From assembly GCF_050410775.1 (NCBI RefSeq), contig NZ_CP191229.1: a stretch of DNA of 64,000 nucleotides; one strand, written 5' to 3'. The DNA comes from Erwinia sp050410775 (GTDB lineage: Bacteria; Pseudomonadota; Gammaproteobacteria; Enterobacterales; Enterobacteriaceae). A program made the position numbers and the translations under genes. The notes beneath the pieces are model-generated. The model saw only the letters and a program-made list of their open reading frames with translations, searched no databases and had not been told where the DNA came from. Of this stretch, positions 1 to 8,208 are shown one piece after another (within the stretch, counting starts at the first letter, position 1; the number at the start of each line of letters is the position of its first letter).

Positions 1-249
1 CGGCAACAGCCTGATGACTTCAGCATAGGCCTGCGAGACGGTGTTGCCGATGATGACCTGGCACTGGTTATCGTTTTGCACCACGCCCATTACGCCGGGA
101 ATTTTTTTCAGCGTGGCGGCATCAACCCGGCTGTCGTCGTTAAGCACAAAGCGCAGGCGCGTCATGCAGTGGGTTACCGCCGCCACGTTATCACCACCCC
201 CGATCGCATCGACGATAGCGCGCGAGATTACCGCGTAATTCTTTGACAT
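1..249 (-). CDS. PTS transporter, beta-glucoside-type EIIB N-terminus (partial)
   Basis: Only the first 83 codons are in the window; the gene continues off the left edge. The start is the ATG at 249, with AGAGG about a dozen bases upstream. The residues form a PTS EIIB domain of the glucose/glucoside superfamily, with the phospho-cysteine at about residue 28 in the motif THCMTRLRF, followed by KIPGVMGV and QVIIGN. In BglF/AscF-like enzymes this domain begins a fused IIBCA permease that imports and phosphorylates beta-glucosides or related sugars at the inner membrane, so the missing part is probably IIC plus IIA. Substrate cannot be told from this fragment; sucrose or trehalose permeases of the same superfamily remain possible. 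Confidence 0.85.
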   Translation of the reverse strand, partial: MSKNYAVISRAIVDAIGGGDNVAAVTHCMTRLRFVLNDDSRVDAATLKKIPGVMGVVQNDNQCQVIIGNTVSQAYAEVIRLLP

Positions 250-1208
250 GAGTATGAAACCTCTAGTGTTATGCCTCACCGTTAAGTAGGGTATTTTTTT
301 ATATATTTTTCATAAATTTAACTAAGAGAGAAGGCTTTCACAGCCCTTCTTCTTGTTACGGGCAAAGCTAGGTAACCGGTTTCACATAAGATTGATTAAC
401 TACAAAAATAATATCAATAACTATTTTTTTGTAATCAATAATTTGTGATCGGAAGCGTGCTGACACCTTTCAGTTTTGTCGGATGAAGCAGATAACGGGT
501 GATTAGGTTGGAGAGCGGAATATCAGTGAGAAGATAAAGAGTGTGGCACAAGGGGCTGGCAGAAAAGTTTATCCTTCGCTGAAGGAGCCGGTTAATCAGC
601 CGTCCGGAATTCCTGACTTCCTGCCGGATTCCGCTTTGCGTCCTGTTATGCAAAAAACCGCTTTGATAACATTTCCGGTCGAGAAATAACGCAATAACCT
701 TCACGTAGAGGCAGGCAGCCACAGCGTAAAAACCTTCTCTGAAATCCCATAACTCCCTTTTGCTGTTATCGATTGATATTTTTAATTCAGTGCAAAAATA
801 AAGGTTTTATTCTGATTTTTATCACACCGGCCTCAATGTGTAAGAGATAACGGTTCTAAAAATACAAAAAATAAGAGATTTATATTGATTGGTTTTTATT
901 ATGACTATTTATCATGTAGTTAAATTTTATTTCATGCGCGAGAAGCCAAATAAAAAACGCTGAGAAACTATTAGATTCCAATAATTCCCACTATGTAATT
1001 AATTACCTTTTCTGCCACAGAATTTCATCTTTAGGATCATTCTTAATATAACTCGCGTAATTAGCGCTTGATTACTTATCTCAAATTTACGCAAGAGTGG
1101 GGAGCGTAAAATATATGAAAATAATATGAAGGAAATCACCTTTTTACGTCGTTATATTTCCTTTTGTTACTGGCGGAAATAAAAACTTTCTGCCAAAACT
1201 GATATTCA
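250..1208. other. AT-rich intergenic region without a recognised gene
   Basis: About 1 kb between the divergent PTS and autotransporter genes, clearly richer in A+T than its flanks. A 95-codon minus-strand reading frame (435-722) has no recognisable motif and I do not call it a gene. Apart from the operator-like site at 371-384, nothing definite is seen. The base composition is compatible with horizontally acquired, H-NS-silenced DNA, but that is inference. Confidence 0.5.
371..384. promoter_or_regulatory. Candidate LacI/GalR-type operator upstream of the PTS gene
   Basis: The site GGTAACCGGTTTCA resembles the AscG/GalR-class dyad TGAAACCGGTTTCA: the right half is perfect and the core AACCGGTT is palindromic. 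It lies about 120 bp upstream of the PTS start, which would suit a sugar-responsive repressor. No LacI-family gene is visible in the window. Confidence 0.35.
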
Positions 1209-1240
1209 CACCGGCTCGCTTAGTGCGGTGGGTCTTTTTT
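1209..1240 (+). terminator. Possible leader hairpin with U-run before the autotransporter
   Basis: CACCG (1209-1213) pairs with CGGTG (1226-1230), followed by GGTCTTTTTT. It lies 59 bp upstream of the autotransporter start with no + strand gene before it, so it could act as a leader attenuator. The stem is short (5 bp, perhaps one more pair), so this is weak. Confidence 0.3.
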
Positions 1241-1298
1241 ACAATTTGAATAATTTAAAAAATCCTTGTCTGAAAATTAATAAAGGGTGGTATTGGCA

Positions 1299-4200
1299 AT
1301 GGTCAGGAAAAGCAGAAAGTTGGCTCTGCCTCAGCATGTAACGCAATCTGGGATGGAAGGACGGCGCGCACGTTTAAGCGTGCTGGCGGTAGCGGTATGT
1401 CTGGGTTCTGTCGGTCAGGCTGCGGCAAGCAGTTATATTGAACAGGGCGCCGCGGGCAATCCGACAAGCTGGCGCAGTAATGAATATAAAGCGGAATGGG
1501 GGCTGGGCGCGATTAACGCAGATAAAGCCTATGCTGCCGGTTACAGTGGCAAAGGCGTTAAGCTGGGCATTTTCGATCAGTCTGTTTATGCCGCACATCC
1601 GGAGTTTTCCGGCAGCGATAAAGTCATTAACCTGGTGACCGAAGGCATACGCGCCTACACCGACCCTTATATTCCGGTAAAAGCGGGTGATGCGTTCCGC
1701 TATGACGGCACGCCCAGCGTGGATTCTGACGGTACGCTGGGATCGCACGGCACGCACGTAGCCGGCATCGCGGCAGGCAGCCGTGACGGCGGCCCCATGC
1801 ACGGCGTCGCCTATGACGCGCAAATCGTCAGTGCTGAAAATGGCGATCCCGGCCCGGAGGATGGCATCATCCTCGGCAACGATGGCGCGGTCTATAAAGC
1901 GGGCTGGGACGCGCTCAGGGAGAGCGGCGTGCGCATTATCAACAACAGCTGGGGCATCGGCATTACCGAAAAATTCGCTCAGGGCGGCAGCGATCCGGCG
2001 TACCCGCATTTCACCGTGGCCGACGCGCAGAAGCAGTTCGATCAAATCAAAACTATCCTTGGCACCATACCGGGCGGCGCCTATCAGGGCGCGATTGATG
2101 CGGCCCGCAGCGGCATCGTCACCATCTTTGCTGCCGGTAATGACTACAACCTCAATAACCCTGACGCTATGGCGGGGCTGGCTTATTTCGTGCCGGATAT
2201 CGCCCCCAACTGGCTTTCGGTCGCCAGCGTTGCGGAGGATGAGGCGTCAACCAACAGCGTGCCTTACAGCGTAAGCTACTTCTCTTCCCAGTGCGGTTAT
2301 ACCGCCAGCTTCTGCGTCTCAGCGCCCGGCTCCCGCGTTTACAGCTCGGTGATTGAGGGGACCAGCGTTGATAATCTTACCACCGATTATGCCAAATACA
2401 GCGGCACCTCAATGGCGGCTCCGCACGTAGCCGGCAGCGTAGCCGTATTGATGGAGCGCTTCCCCTATATGAGCGGCGCACAGGTGGCGCAAGTGCTGAA
2501 AACCACGGCAACCGATATGGGCGCTCCCGGCATCGATGCGCTGTACGGCTGGGGGATGATCGACCTTAGCAAAGCGATTAACGGACCAGGTATGTTCTAT
2601 ACCGTTGAAGATATCCCCGAAGCGCTGCGCGTTCCGGACCCGGAAGGCGTCGCCTATGGTCCATCTCAGTTCGTTGCCAATATCCCCGGCACCGGTGCCA
2701 CGGTAGATGCGGGCACGCCTTATGCGCGAATTTGTAATGACTCGCAGTGTGGGTTCGATCTCTGGTCTAACGATATTTCCGGCCACGGCGGGCTGACCAA
2801 AGAGGGCACCGGAGGACTCTGGCTCACCGGCGCAAACACCTATTCCGGACCAACGCTGGTGAATGCCGGCCTGCTGGCGGTCAACGGATCGCTGACTTCA
2901 GACGTCAGGGTACAGCAGCGCGGCATCCTGGGCGGCTCGGGAAGCGTAGGATCGTTAACCGTCGCCAGCGGCGGTACCGTTGCGCCGGGCAACTCGATCG
3001 GCACGCTGAACGTCAACGGCGACGTGACCTTTGAAGAAGGATCGCGTTACGCCGTCGAAGTTGCCCCTGACGGACGCAGCGACCGTATCGCCAGCACCAG
3101 CGCCATCACGATTAACGGTGGCGAAGTGTTAGTCTCGCTGGAAAACAGCGCCAACCTGCTTAGCCAGAGCGAAGCGCAAAGCCTGACGGGACGGTACAAC
3201 ATTCTGACGGCGGAACAGGGGATTAGCGGTGAGTTCGACAGCTTGCTGCCGGGTTACGCTTTCGCCTTCGTGGGAACCTCGCTCAACTATCAGGATAATC
3301 AGCTCTCGCTGGCGGTGGGCCGCAACGACGTCGCCTTTGCCAGCGTAGCCGAATCCGCTACTCAGCGGGCGGTCGCGGCGGCGGCAGAAGCGCTGGGCGC
3401 GGGCAATCCGGTCTATGAAAGCCTGCTGCTGAGCGGAACGCCTGGCGAAGCGCGTCAGGCATTCCAGCAGCTCGCGGGCCAGGTCCACGCCGATATCGCT
3501 TCAGCACAGGTTAACGACAGCCGTTATCTGCGTGACACGCTGAACGATCGTCTGCGCCAGGCGGAAGGGCTGGCCGGATCGCCGGAGATCAAAGCTGATG
3601 AGGGAGGCTCCTGGGCGAAACTGTTGGGCGCGTGGGATCACGCTTCCGGCGACGCCAGCGCCACCGGCTATCAGGCCTCAACTTACGGTGTGCTGCTGGG
3701 GCTGGATTCGACGCTGACGGACAACGCACGTATCGGCGTTGCCACCGGCTATACCCGCACCTCGCTCGACGGCGGCTACGGTTCAAATGCCGACAGCGAT
3801 AACTACCATCTGGCGGTCTACGGCGGTAAAGAGTATGGCGCGCTGGCGTTGCGGGCTGGCGCAGGCTACACCTGGCACCGCTTCGATACTGAACGCTCCG
3901 TTACCTACGGCAATCAGTACGATCGGGCCAGCGCTAAGTACAACGCCCGTACCGAACAGGTCTTCGCCGAAGCGGGTTACAGCATCCCGGCGGGTCCGGT
4001 TAATCTCGAACCCTTCGCTAACCTCTCTTATGTTAACTTCCAGAACAACCGTATCGCTGAACAGGGCGGAGCGGCGGCACTGCATGGCGACAAGCAGCAC
4101 ACCGACGCCACGCTCTCCACGCTGGGTCTGCGCTCCGACCTTGAATGGGAAGTGAGCCAGGGCACGGCAGTCGCGTTGCGCGGCGAACTGGGCTGGCAGC

Positions 4201-4424
4201 ATCAGTATGGCGATCTGGATCGGGGAACCGGGCTGAAGTTTAACGGCAGCAGCACGCCGTTCGTGGTAAACAGCGTCTCCGCCTCACGCGACGGCGCTGT
4301 TATCAAGGCCAGCGCGGAAGTCGCGCTGAACCAAAACTCTCATCTGTCTCTGGGCTACAGCGGCCTGATCTCGGAAAACTACCAGGATAACAGCGTCAAC
4401 GCTGGTTTCAGCTGGAACTTCTGA
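1299..4424 (+). CDS. Subtilisin-family serine protease autotransporter (type Va secretion)
   Basis: A 1041-residue secreted protease that carries its own outer-membrane translocator. I choose ATG 1299 because GGGTGG lies 8 bases before it; an in-frame GTG at 1287 has no good ribosome site. Numbering below uses the GTG frame (subtract 4). A long basic N-terminus and a hydrophobic stretch ending near QAAA (about residue 47) form a signal peptide. The peptidase S8 domain shows Asp97 (GIFDQS), His154 (SHGTHVAG), oxyanion Asn285 (AAGND) and Ser375 (GTSMAAPHVAG), so the triad is intact. Residues about 495-640 resemble autotransporter beta-strand repeats (GANTYSGPT, then GGTVAPGNSIGTLNVNG). The last ~270 residues are an autotransporter beta-barrel ending in aromatic FSWNF. 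Serratia Ssp-type proteases share this plan. It is monocistronic, with its own terminator. Cleavage targets are unknown. Confidence 0.93.
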   Translation: MVRKSRKLALPQHVTQSGMEGRRARLSVLAVAVCLGSVGQAAASSYIEQGAAGNPTSWRSNEYKAEWGLGAINADKAYAAGYSGKGVKLGIFDQSVYAAHPEFSGSDKVINLVTEGIRAYTDPYIPVKAGDAFRYDGTPSVDSDGTLGSHGTHVAGIAAGSRDGGPMHGVAYDAQIVSAENGDPGPEDGIILGNDGAVYKAGWDALRESGVRIINNSWGIGITEKFAQGGSDPAYPHFTVADAQKQFDQIKTILGTIPGGAYQGAIDAARSGIVTIFAAGNDYNLNNPDAMAGLAYFVPDIAPNWLSVASVAEDEASTNSVPYSVSYFSSQCGYTASFCVSAPGSRVYSSVIEGTSVDNLTTDYAKYSGTSMAAPHVAGSVAVLMERFPYMSGAQVAQVLKTTATDMGAPGIDALYGWGMIDLSKAINGPGMFYTVEDIPEALRVPDPEGVAYGPSQFVANIPGTGATVDAGTPYARICNDSQCGFDLWSNDISGHGGLTKEGTGGLWLTGANTYSGPTLVNAGLLAVNGSLTSDVRVQQRGILGGSGSVGSLTVASGGTVAPGNSIGTLNVNGDVTFEEGSRYAVEVAPDGRSDRIASTSAITINGGEVLVSLENSANLLSQSEAQSLTGRYNILTAEQGISGEFDSLLPGYAFAFVGTSLNYQDNQLSLAVGRNDVAFASVAESATQRAVAAAAEALGAGNPVYESLLLSGTPGEARQAFQQLAGQVHADIASAQVNDSRYLRDTLNDRLRQAEGLAGSPEIKADEGGSWAKLLGAWDHASGDASATGYQASTYGVLLGLDSTLTDNARIGVATGYTRTSLDGGYGSNADSDNYHLAVYGGKEYGALALRAGAGYTWHRFDTERSVTYGNQYDRASAKYNARTEQVFAEAGYSIPAGPVNLEPFANLSYVNFQNNRIAEQGGAAALHGDKQHTDATLSTLGLRSDLEWEVSQGTAVALRGELGWQHQYGDLDRGTGLKFNGSSTPFVVNSVSASRDGAVIKASAEVALNQNSHLSLGYSGLISENYQDNSVNAGFSWNF

Positions 4425-4442
4425 GGATGGCATCAACCACCG

Positions 4443-4465
4443 GGGCCGCTTGCGGCCCTTTTTTA
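4443..4465 (+). terminator. Rho-independent terminator of the autotransporter gene
   Basis: GGGCCG and CGGCCC flank a CTTG tetraloop and are followed by a T-run, 18 bp after the stop codon. Confidence 0.85.
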
Positions 4466-4710
4466 TGCCTTCACGTTATGGCTGATGCTGTGCTGCATAA
4501 CATGTGCAGCGACAGTCGGAAAAGCATGTGGTCTGGTTGAATGGCTGCTGGGTGTAAGCCAAAACTGAAAAGGAAGCGAAAACAGAGTGAGTCTGACCCG
4601 GCCTGCCGTTAGCGGCTACAGGGCAGAAAGGCTAATGCCAGGAGCGGTATTATGCAGGGCTATTGAGGGGAAATATATTCGGCTATCAGTGACTTTGTGC
4701 GGGTTTATGA

Positions 4711-4959
4711 GGGGGAGAGAAAACGTCTGCGGTAACCCGACATCGCTTCGATCTGGTGATCCTGGTGGAAAACAGCGTGCCCTGGGTCGCCGACGGGCTA
4801 CGCAGCCTTGGCAGCTCGGTGGACCGCAAGGCGTTCCAGAAGCTGCTGATCGTGCTGCTTGAAGAGAACAATATCGTCTTTAAGCATGTGGAGCAGGACA
4901 GCTACGACGAACGCTTTCTGCGCTGCGTGAAGTTGGTGAAGGAGATGCTGGGCGCGTAA
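4711..4959 (+). pseudogene. nadR: nadR 3' remnant (C-terminal part of the NMN adenylyltransferase/ribosylnicotinamide kinase regulator)
   Basis: The frame from about 4741 to the TAA at 4957-4959 encodes roughly 70 residues that I recognise as the C-terminus of NadR, with blocks such as FDLVIL, PWVADGLRSLGSS, DRKAFQ and RFLRC. An upstream stop at 4708-4710 closes this frame. A shifted frame just before it reads VYEGE, like the YEG block that precedes this region in NadR, so the older part looks frame-shifted and decayed. In E. coli nadR sits directly beside ettA in this orientation; here the two are 8.7 kb apart. Full NadR is about 410 residues, so what remains cannot be functional. An intact copy upstream of the window is possible. 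The NadR comparison is from memory, not alignment. Confidence 0.75.
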
Positions 4960-5037
4960 GGCTCTGAAGTCTGGCGGCAGGGCGCTTTGTTTTGTGTTCT
5001 GCCGGTTGTATCAGGCAGAAGAGATTTCTGGAGTAGG

Positions 5038-5130
5038 GCAAGTTGTCTTTGTGTTCAGATGTTAAGGTAATGGATGGTAAGTGACTGAAATATAGCAAGT
5101 TTTCTTTATGTTCAGGTGTTAAGGTCAGGG
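5038..5130. repeat. Imperfect direct repeat, two copies about 57 bp apart
   Basis: GCAAGTTGTCTTTGTGTTC and GCAAGTTTTCTTTATGTTC, each followed by AGATGTTAAGGT or AGGTGTTAAGGT, begin near 5038 and 5095. A shorter third relative lies near 4989 (TTTGTTTTGTGTTC). No gene is associated; function unknown. Confidence 0.6.
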
Positions 5131-5227
5131 AGAGTGGGCTGAACACAAAGACGCCGTGAACCCATCCGTGGGGGCTGCGAAGCGGCGTCCATGCCGCTTA
5201 GCCTTTGCTTATCAGCCCACTCTCCCT
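5127..5227. repeat. Palindromic intergenic element with 16-bp perfect arms and an inner hairpin
   Basis: The arm AGGGAGAGTGGGCTGA (5127-5142) is perfectly inverted at 5212-5227. Inside, AAGCGGC (5180-5186) pairs with GCCGCTT (5193-5199). The whole can extrude as a ~100-nt stem with an inner hairpin in DNA or RNA. No open frame of note and no T-run follows, so it is not a simple terminator. It has the look of a dispersed palindromic intergenic repeat, but no second copy with this sequence lies in the window. Confidence 0.75.
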
Positions 5228-5310
5228 TCCCAATAGCCATAGTGTTGCCTGTTAAAGAAAACCAAAACCAACTTCTAAACCCCAATCCAAACCTAAACTC
5301 AAATCGTCTT

Positions 5311-5935
5311 TTGACCTGTGTGAACGTTGAAATCAAAGACAACACTGCATGTTCTGGGGGGGCGCCATAGAGCACGTTAGCCGAGTGTATGCCGCAGGGA
5401 TGCGGCATCCAGGTTGGCGCTAATGCTGCACCGTATAGCAAGGTTAACATCTTGCACTACGGCGTCTCGGATAACGTGCTCTATGGTGACACCTTTCCAC
5501 CGCAGCCGGTTTTGACCTGTGTGAACATTGAAATCAAAGACAACACCGAATCTCCTGGGTGACACCATAGAGCGCATTAGCCGAGTGTATGCCGCAGGGA
5601 TGCGGCATCCAGGTTGGCGCTAATGCTGCACCGTATAGCAAGGTTAACATCTTGCACTACGGCGTCTCGGATAACGTGCTCTATGGTGACGCCTTTCCAC
5701 CGCAGCCGGTTTGACCTGTGTGAGCGTTAAAATCAAAGGCAACGCCAAATCTTCTGGATGGAGCCATAGAGCGCATTAGCCGGGTGGATGCTGCAGGGAT
5801 GCGGCATCCAGGTTGGCGCTAATGCTGCACCGTATAGCAAGGTTAACATCTTGCACTACGACGTCTCGGATAATGCGCTCTATGATGACGCCTTTCCACC
5901 GTAGCCGGTTTTGACCTGTGTGAGCACTGAATTAA
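5311..5935. repeat. Tandem array of three ~200-bp structured units plus a partial fourth
   Basis: Units begin with TTGACCTGTG at 5311, 5512, 5711 and 5911 (periods 201, 199, 200); the fourth stops after about 25 bp. Each full unit holds 21-base inverted arms: 5365-5385 with 5466-5486, 5565-5585 with 5666-5686, and 5764-5784 with 5865-5885. These pair at 20, 18 and 18 Watson-Crick positions of 21. Within the arms are an 8-10 bp hairpin with a GGGA loop (5389-5408 in unit 1) and a second hairpin (GCAAG 5438-5442 with CTTGC 5451-5455, capped by CGTA/TACG). Units 1 and 3 differ by paired substitutions that keep the stem. The period is not a multiple of three, so it is not a coding repeat. No transposase is present; the function is unknown. 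Confidence 0.9.
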
Positions 5936-6001
5936 ATGACATAGTGACCGGCCAGGTTTTAACTTTGTTGACGCGCAGCCAGGCCGCGCATCCCCAACTT
6001 G

Positions 6002-7003
6002 CTAGTAAACCATCACCACTTTCCCGCGCATATGGCCTTCCAGCACCAGTTTATGGGCTTCTGTCAGGGTTTCCACGCTCAGCCCCGGCAGCGTTTTGTT
6101 CAGCGTAGTCGTGATTTTCCCTGCATCCAGCAGCTTCGCCGTGGCATCCAGAATCTCACCCTGACGGGCGATATCCGGCGTGTTAAACATGCTGCGGGTA
6201 TACATAAGCTCGAAATGCAGCGCGGCGCTTTTCAGCTTCAGCTGATTCATTTCCAGCGGCTTCTCATTCTCTACGATGGTGCAGATATGCCCCTGCGGCG
6301 CAATCAGTTTTGCCATCGCCTCCCAGTGACCATCGGTATCATTCAGGCAGAAAATGTAATCGACCTGCTTCAGACCGTGCTTCTCCAGCTCGCCGACCAT
6401 ATCTTTATAATCGATCACCAGGTCTGCGCCGCGATCCTTACACCACTGTACGGAGTCCGGACGGGAAGCGGTGGCAATCACCTTCACTTTGCTGTGCAGT
6501 TTGGCAAACGGGATAGCCAACGAGCCTACGCCGCCTGCGCCGCCAACGATCAGTAACGTTTTGCCTTCTTCCACCTTATCAAGCTGCAGGCGGTCAAACA
6601 GACCTTCCCAGGCGGTCAGCGCCGTCAGCGGGATTGCTGCCGCTTCCGCCCAGTTCAGCGAGGCAGGTTTGTGGCCGGTGATGCGGGCATCGATCAGCTG
6701 ATGCGTGGTATTGCTGCCCGGACGGGTAAGATCACCCGCGTAATAGACTTCGTCCCCGGCCTTAAAGCCGCTCACTTTGCTGCCTACTTCCAGCACCACG
6801 CCGCTGGCATCCCAACCGAGAATACGGGGCTGCTGCAAGCCACTCTTTTGCGCGCCCTTATGGACTTTGGTATCCACTGGATTGACCGAAGCGGCTTTCA
6901 CTTCAACCAGCAGATCGTATTCGCCCGGCGTCGGTTTTTCCGGCTGAATTTCAATAAACTGCTGTGGTTTTTCTGGATTGATAGCAATCGCTTTAATACT
7001 CAT
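6002..7003 (-). CDS. Zinc-independent MDR-family alcohol dehydrogenase/quinone oxidoreductase
   Basis: A 333-residue cytoplasmic NAD(P)H-dependent oxidoreductase of the medium-chain dehydrogenase/reductase superfamily, close to the group often named zinc-binding alcohol dehydrogenase family 1. An N-terminal GroES-like domain (about 1-130, with SVNPVDTKVHKG and LGWDASGVV) precedes a Rossmann fold with GGAGGVGS near residue 153. The structural-zinc cysteine cluster and the catalytic Cys/His of true alcohol dehydrogenases are not evident, so a quinone- or enone-reductase role is more likely. ATG 7003 is preceded by AAGGAGAT. It is divergent from a LysR-type regulator with a 100-bp gap that includes a perfect dyad, suggesting direct control by that regulator. 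Physiological substrate is unknown. Confidence 0.85.
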   Translation of the reverse strand: MSIKAIAINPEKPQQFIEIQPEKPTPGEYDLLVEVKAASVNPVDTKVHKGAQKSGLQQPRILGWDASGVVLEVGSKVSGFKAGDEVYYAGDLTRPGSNTTHQLIDARITGHKPASLNWAEAAAIPLTALTAWEGLFDRLQLDKVEEGKTLLIVGGAGGVGSLAIPFAKLHSKVKVIATASRPDSVQWCKDRGADLVIDYKDMVGELEKHGLKQVDYIFCLNDTDGHWEAMAKLIAPQGHICTIVENEKPLEMNQLKLKSAALHFELMYTRSMFNTPDIARQGEILDATAKLLDAGKITTTLNKTLPGLSVETLTEAHKLVLEGHMRGKVVMVY

Positions 7004-7074
7004 GGCGCATCTCCTTTAAGGTGTGATATTCAGTGTAGAAGCTAAGCGGACTCATGATAAGCCGTACAATAACT

Positions 7075-7089
7075 AACGAAGTGTTCGTT
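7075..7089. promoter_or_regulatory. 15-bp perfect dyad between divergent MDR and LysR genes
   Basis: AACGAA-GTG-TTCGTT, 15 bp before the LysR start codon and 72 bp upstream of the MDR start. Its position in a divergent LysR promoter makes it a candidate operator, though its spacing is not the classic T-N11-A box. Confidence 0.45.
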
Positions 7090-7103
7090 TCAGGTGAACA
7101 ATT

Positions 7104-7997
7104 ATGTTTAAACAGCTGCAGGATATGGCCCTGTTTGCGCTGGTGGCCGAATGCGGCAGTTTTACTGGGGCAGCAAAGCGCGCCGGATTACCGAAGTCCA
7201 GCGTCAGCCAGCGCATCAGTCAGCTTGAGCAGGCCCTCGGCATTCGTCTGATCAACCGTACCACACGCCAGCTCAACCTGACCTTTGCTGGCGAACGCTA
7301 CCTGATGCACTGTCAGGAGATGATGCACGCCAGCGAGCGCGCCAACATGGCCATACAACGCCTGCGGGATAACCCTAGCGGACGTCTGCGCATTACCTCG
7401 CCGGCGGGGATTGGCGCCACGCTACTGGCGCGCTTCAATGCCGCTTTTCAGCAGGAATACCCGGACGTCACGCTTGAAGTTTCCGTCTCGGATGAAGTCC
7501 GGGATCTGGTACAGGAAGGCTACGATGTTGCGCTGCGTACCGGGCAGCCGCAGGACTCATCGCTGATTGGACGGCGCATCGGCTACTGCGAAAGGCTGCT
7601 GGTGGCCTCAAAAGGTTATCTGGATAAACGTGAAGCGTTAACCCATCCGCAACAGCTTTCAACGCATCGCTGTATTGCTCATCGCGCCTGGAGCGAGTGG
7701 TTACTGAAGCGGGAAGATGAGTATTACCGCTGGCTGCTGCCGCCCATCCATATGACCGACAACCTGGTCTATGCGCGCGAGTGTGCGTTGGGCGATGCAG
7801 GAATCACCCTGCTACCGAGATTTCTTACCGAGGATATTGTCCCGCACGGAGGGCTGGTGCAGGTGCTGCCGGAATGGCAGGTAGAAGGCAACGAATTGTG
7901 GCTGGTCTACCCAAGCCGCAAGCTGAACTCGCCCGCGCTGGCACGCTTTATTGATTTCGCGTTGCAGTCACCCATTTTTCGGGAGTTTTATCAATGA
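7104..7997 (+). CDS. LysR-family transcriptional regulator
   Basis: A 297-residue LysR-type regulator. The N-terminal winged helix-turn-helix covers residues about 3-62 (FALVAECGSFTGAAKR, then SSVSQRISQLEQALG and LINRTTRQ). A periplasmic-binding-protein-like effector domain follows (about 90-297), starting GRLRITSPAGIGATLL as in the CrgA/DsdC-like branch. Such proteins usually regulate the divergent neighbour and themselves; here that is the MDR oxidoreductase. The start ATG 7104 puts the HTH at the usual distance from the N-terminus. The inducer is unknown. Confidence 0.9.
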   Translation: MFKQLQDMALFALVAECGSFTGAAKRAGLPKSSVSQRISQLEQALGIRLINRTTRQLNLTFAGERYLMHCQEMMHASERANMAIQRLRDNPSGRLRITSPAGIGATLLARFNAAFQQEYPDVTLEVSVSDEVRDLVQEGYDVALRTGQPQDSSLIGRRIGYCERLLVASKGYLDKREALTHPQQLSTHRCIAHRAWSEWLLKREDEYYRWLLPPIHMTDNLVYARECALGDAGITLLPRFLTEDIVPHGGLVQVLPEWQVEGNELWLVYPSRKLNSPALARFIDFALQSPIFREFYQ

Positions 7998-8208
7998 TTT
8001 GCTGTTTTTATCATAACTCATCTCTGATTGAGAGTTTACCCACTTAGCCGCGTGTTCACTGTTGGCAGGTAAGATTAAAAACGCGTCAGGATGTGATTAG
8101 GGCGCTTAGGACATCAGATTTTGACGTGTTGCGCACCACCAAAAATAGTATCAATCTTGAACGGGTGAGGGCGCGTCAGAGCGGCTAACAAAGGCCCACA
8201 CTGGGATA

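Noticed and set aside
435..722. 95-codon minus-strand frame upstream of the PTS gene.
   Set aside because: No motif, no clear ribosome site, and atypical composition within an AT-rich spacer.
1164..1200. BglG-type ribonucleic antiterminator: TTGTTACTGG ... CTGCCAAAAC upstream of a hairpin.
   Set aside because: The two halves are too far apart for a RAT site, the pair lies before the hairpin rather than over its stem, and it is on the strand of the autotransporter rather than the PTS gene.
4587..4862. 91-codon plus-strand frame overlapping the nadR remnant.
   Set aside because: Out of frame with the recognisable NadR sequence and without motif.
5112..5577. Overlapping minus-strand frames of 112 and 66 codons across the palindromes and first tandem unit.
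   Set aside because: They follow from the inverted-repeat sequence; the ~200-bp period breaks the frame from unit to unit.
5311..5935. CRISPR array or integron attC sites.
   Set aside because: Units are 200 bp with no short direct repeat/spacer pattern; the arms lack the attC core (GTTRRRY) and no cas or integrase gene is present.
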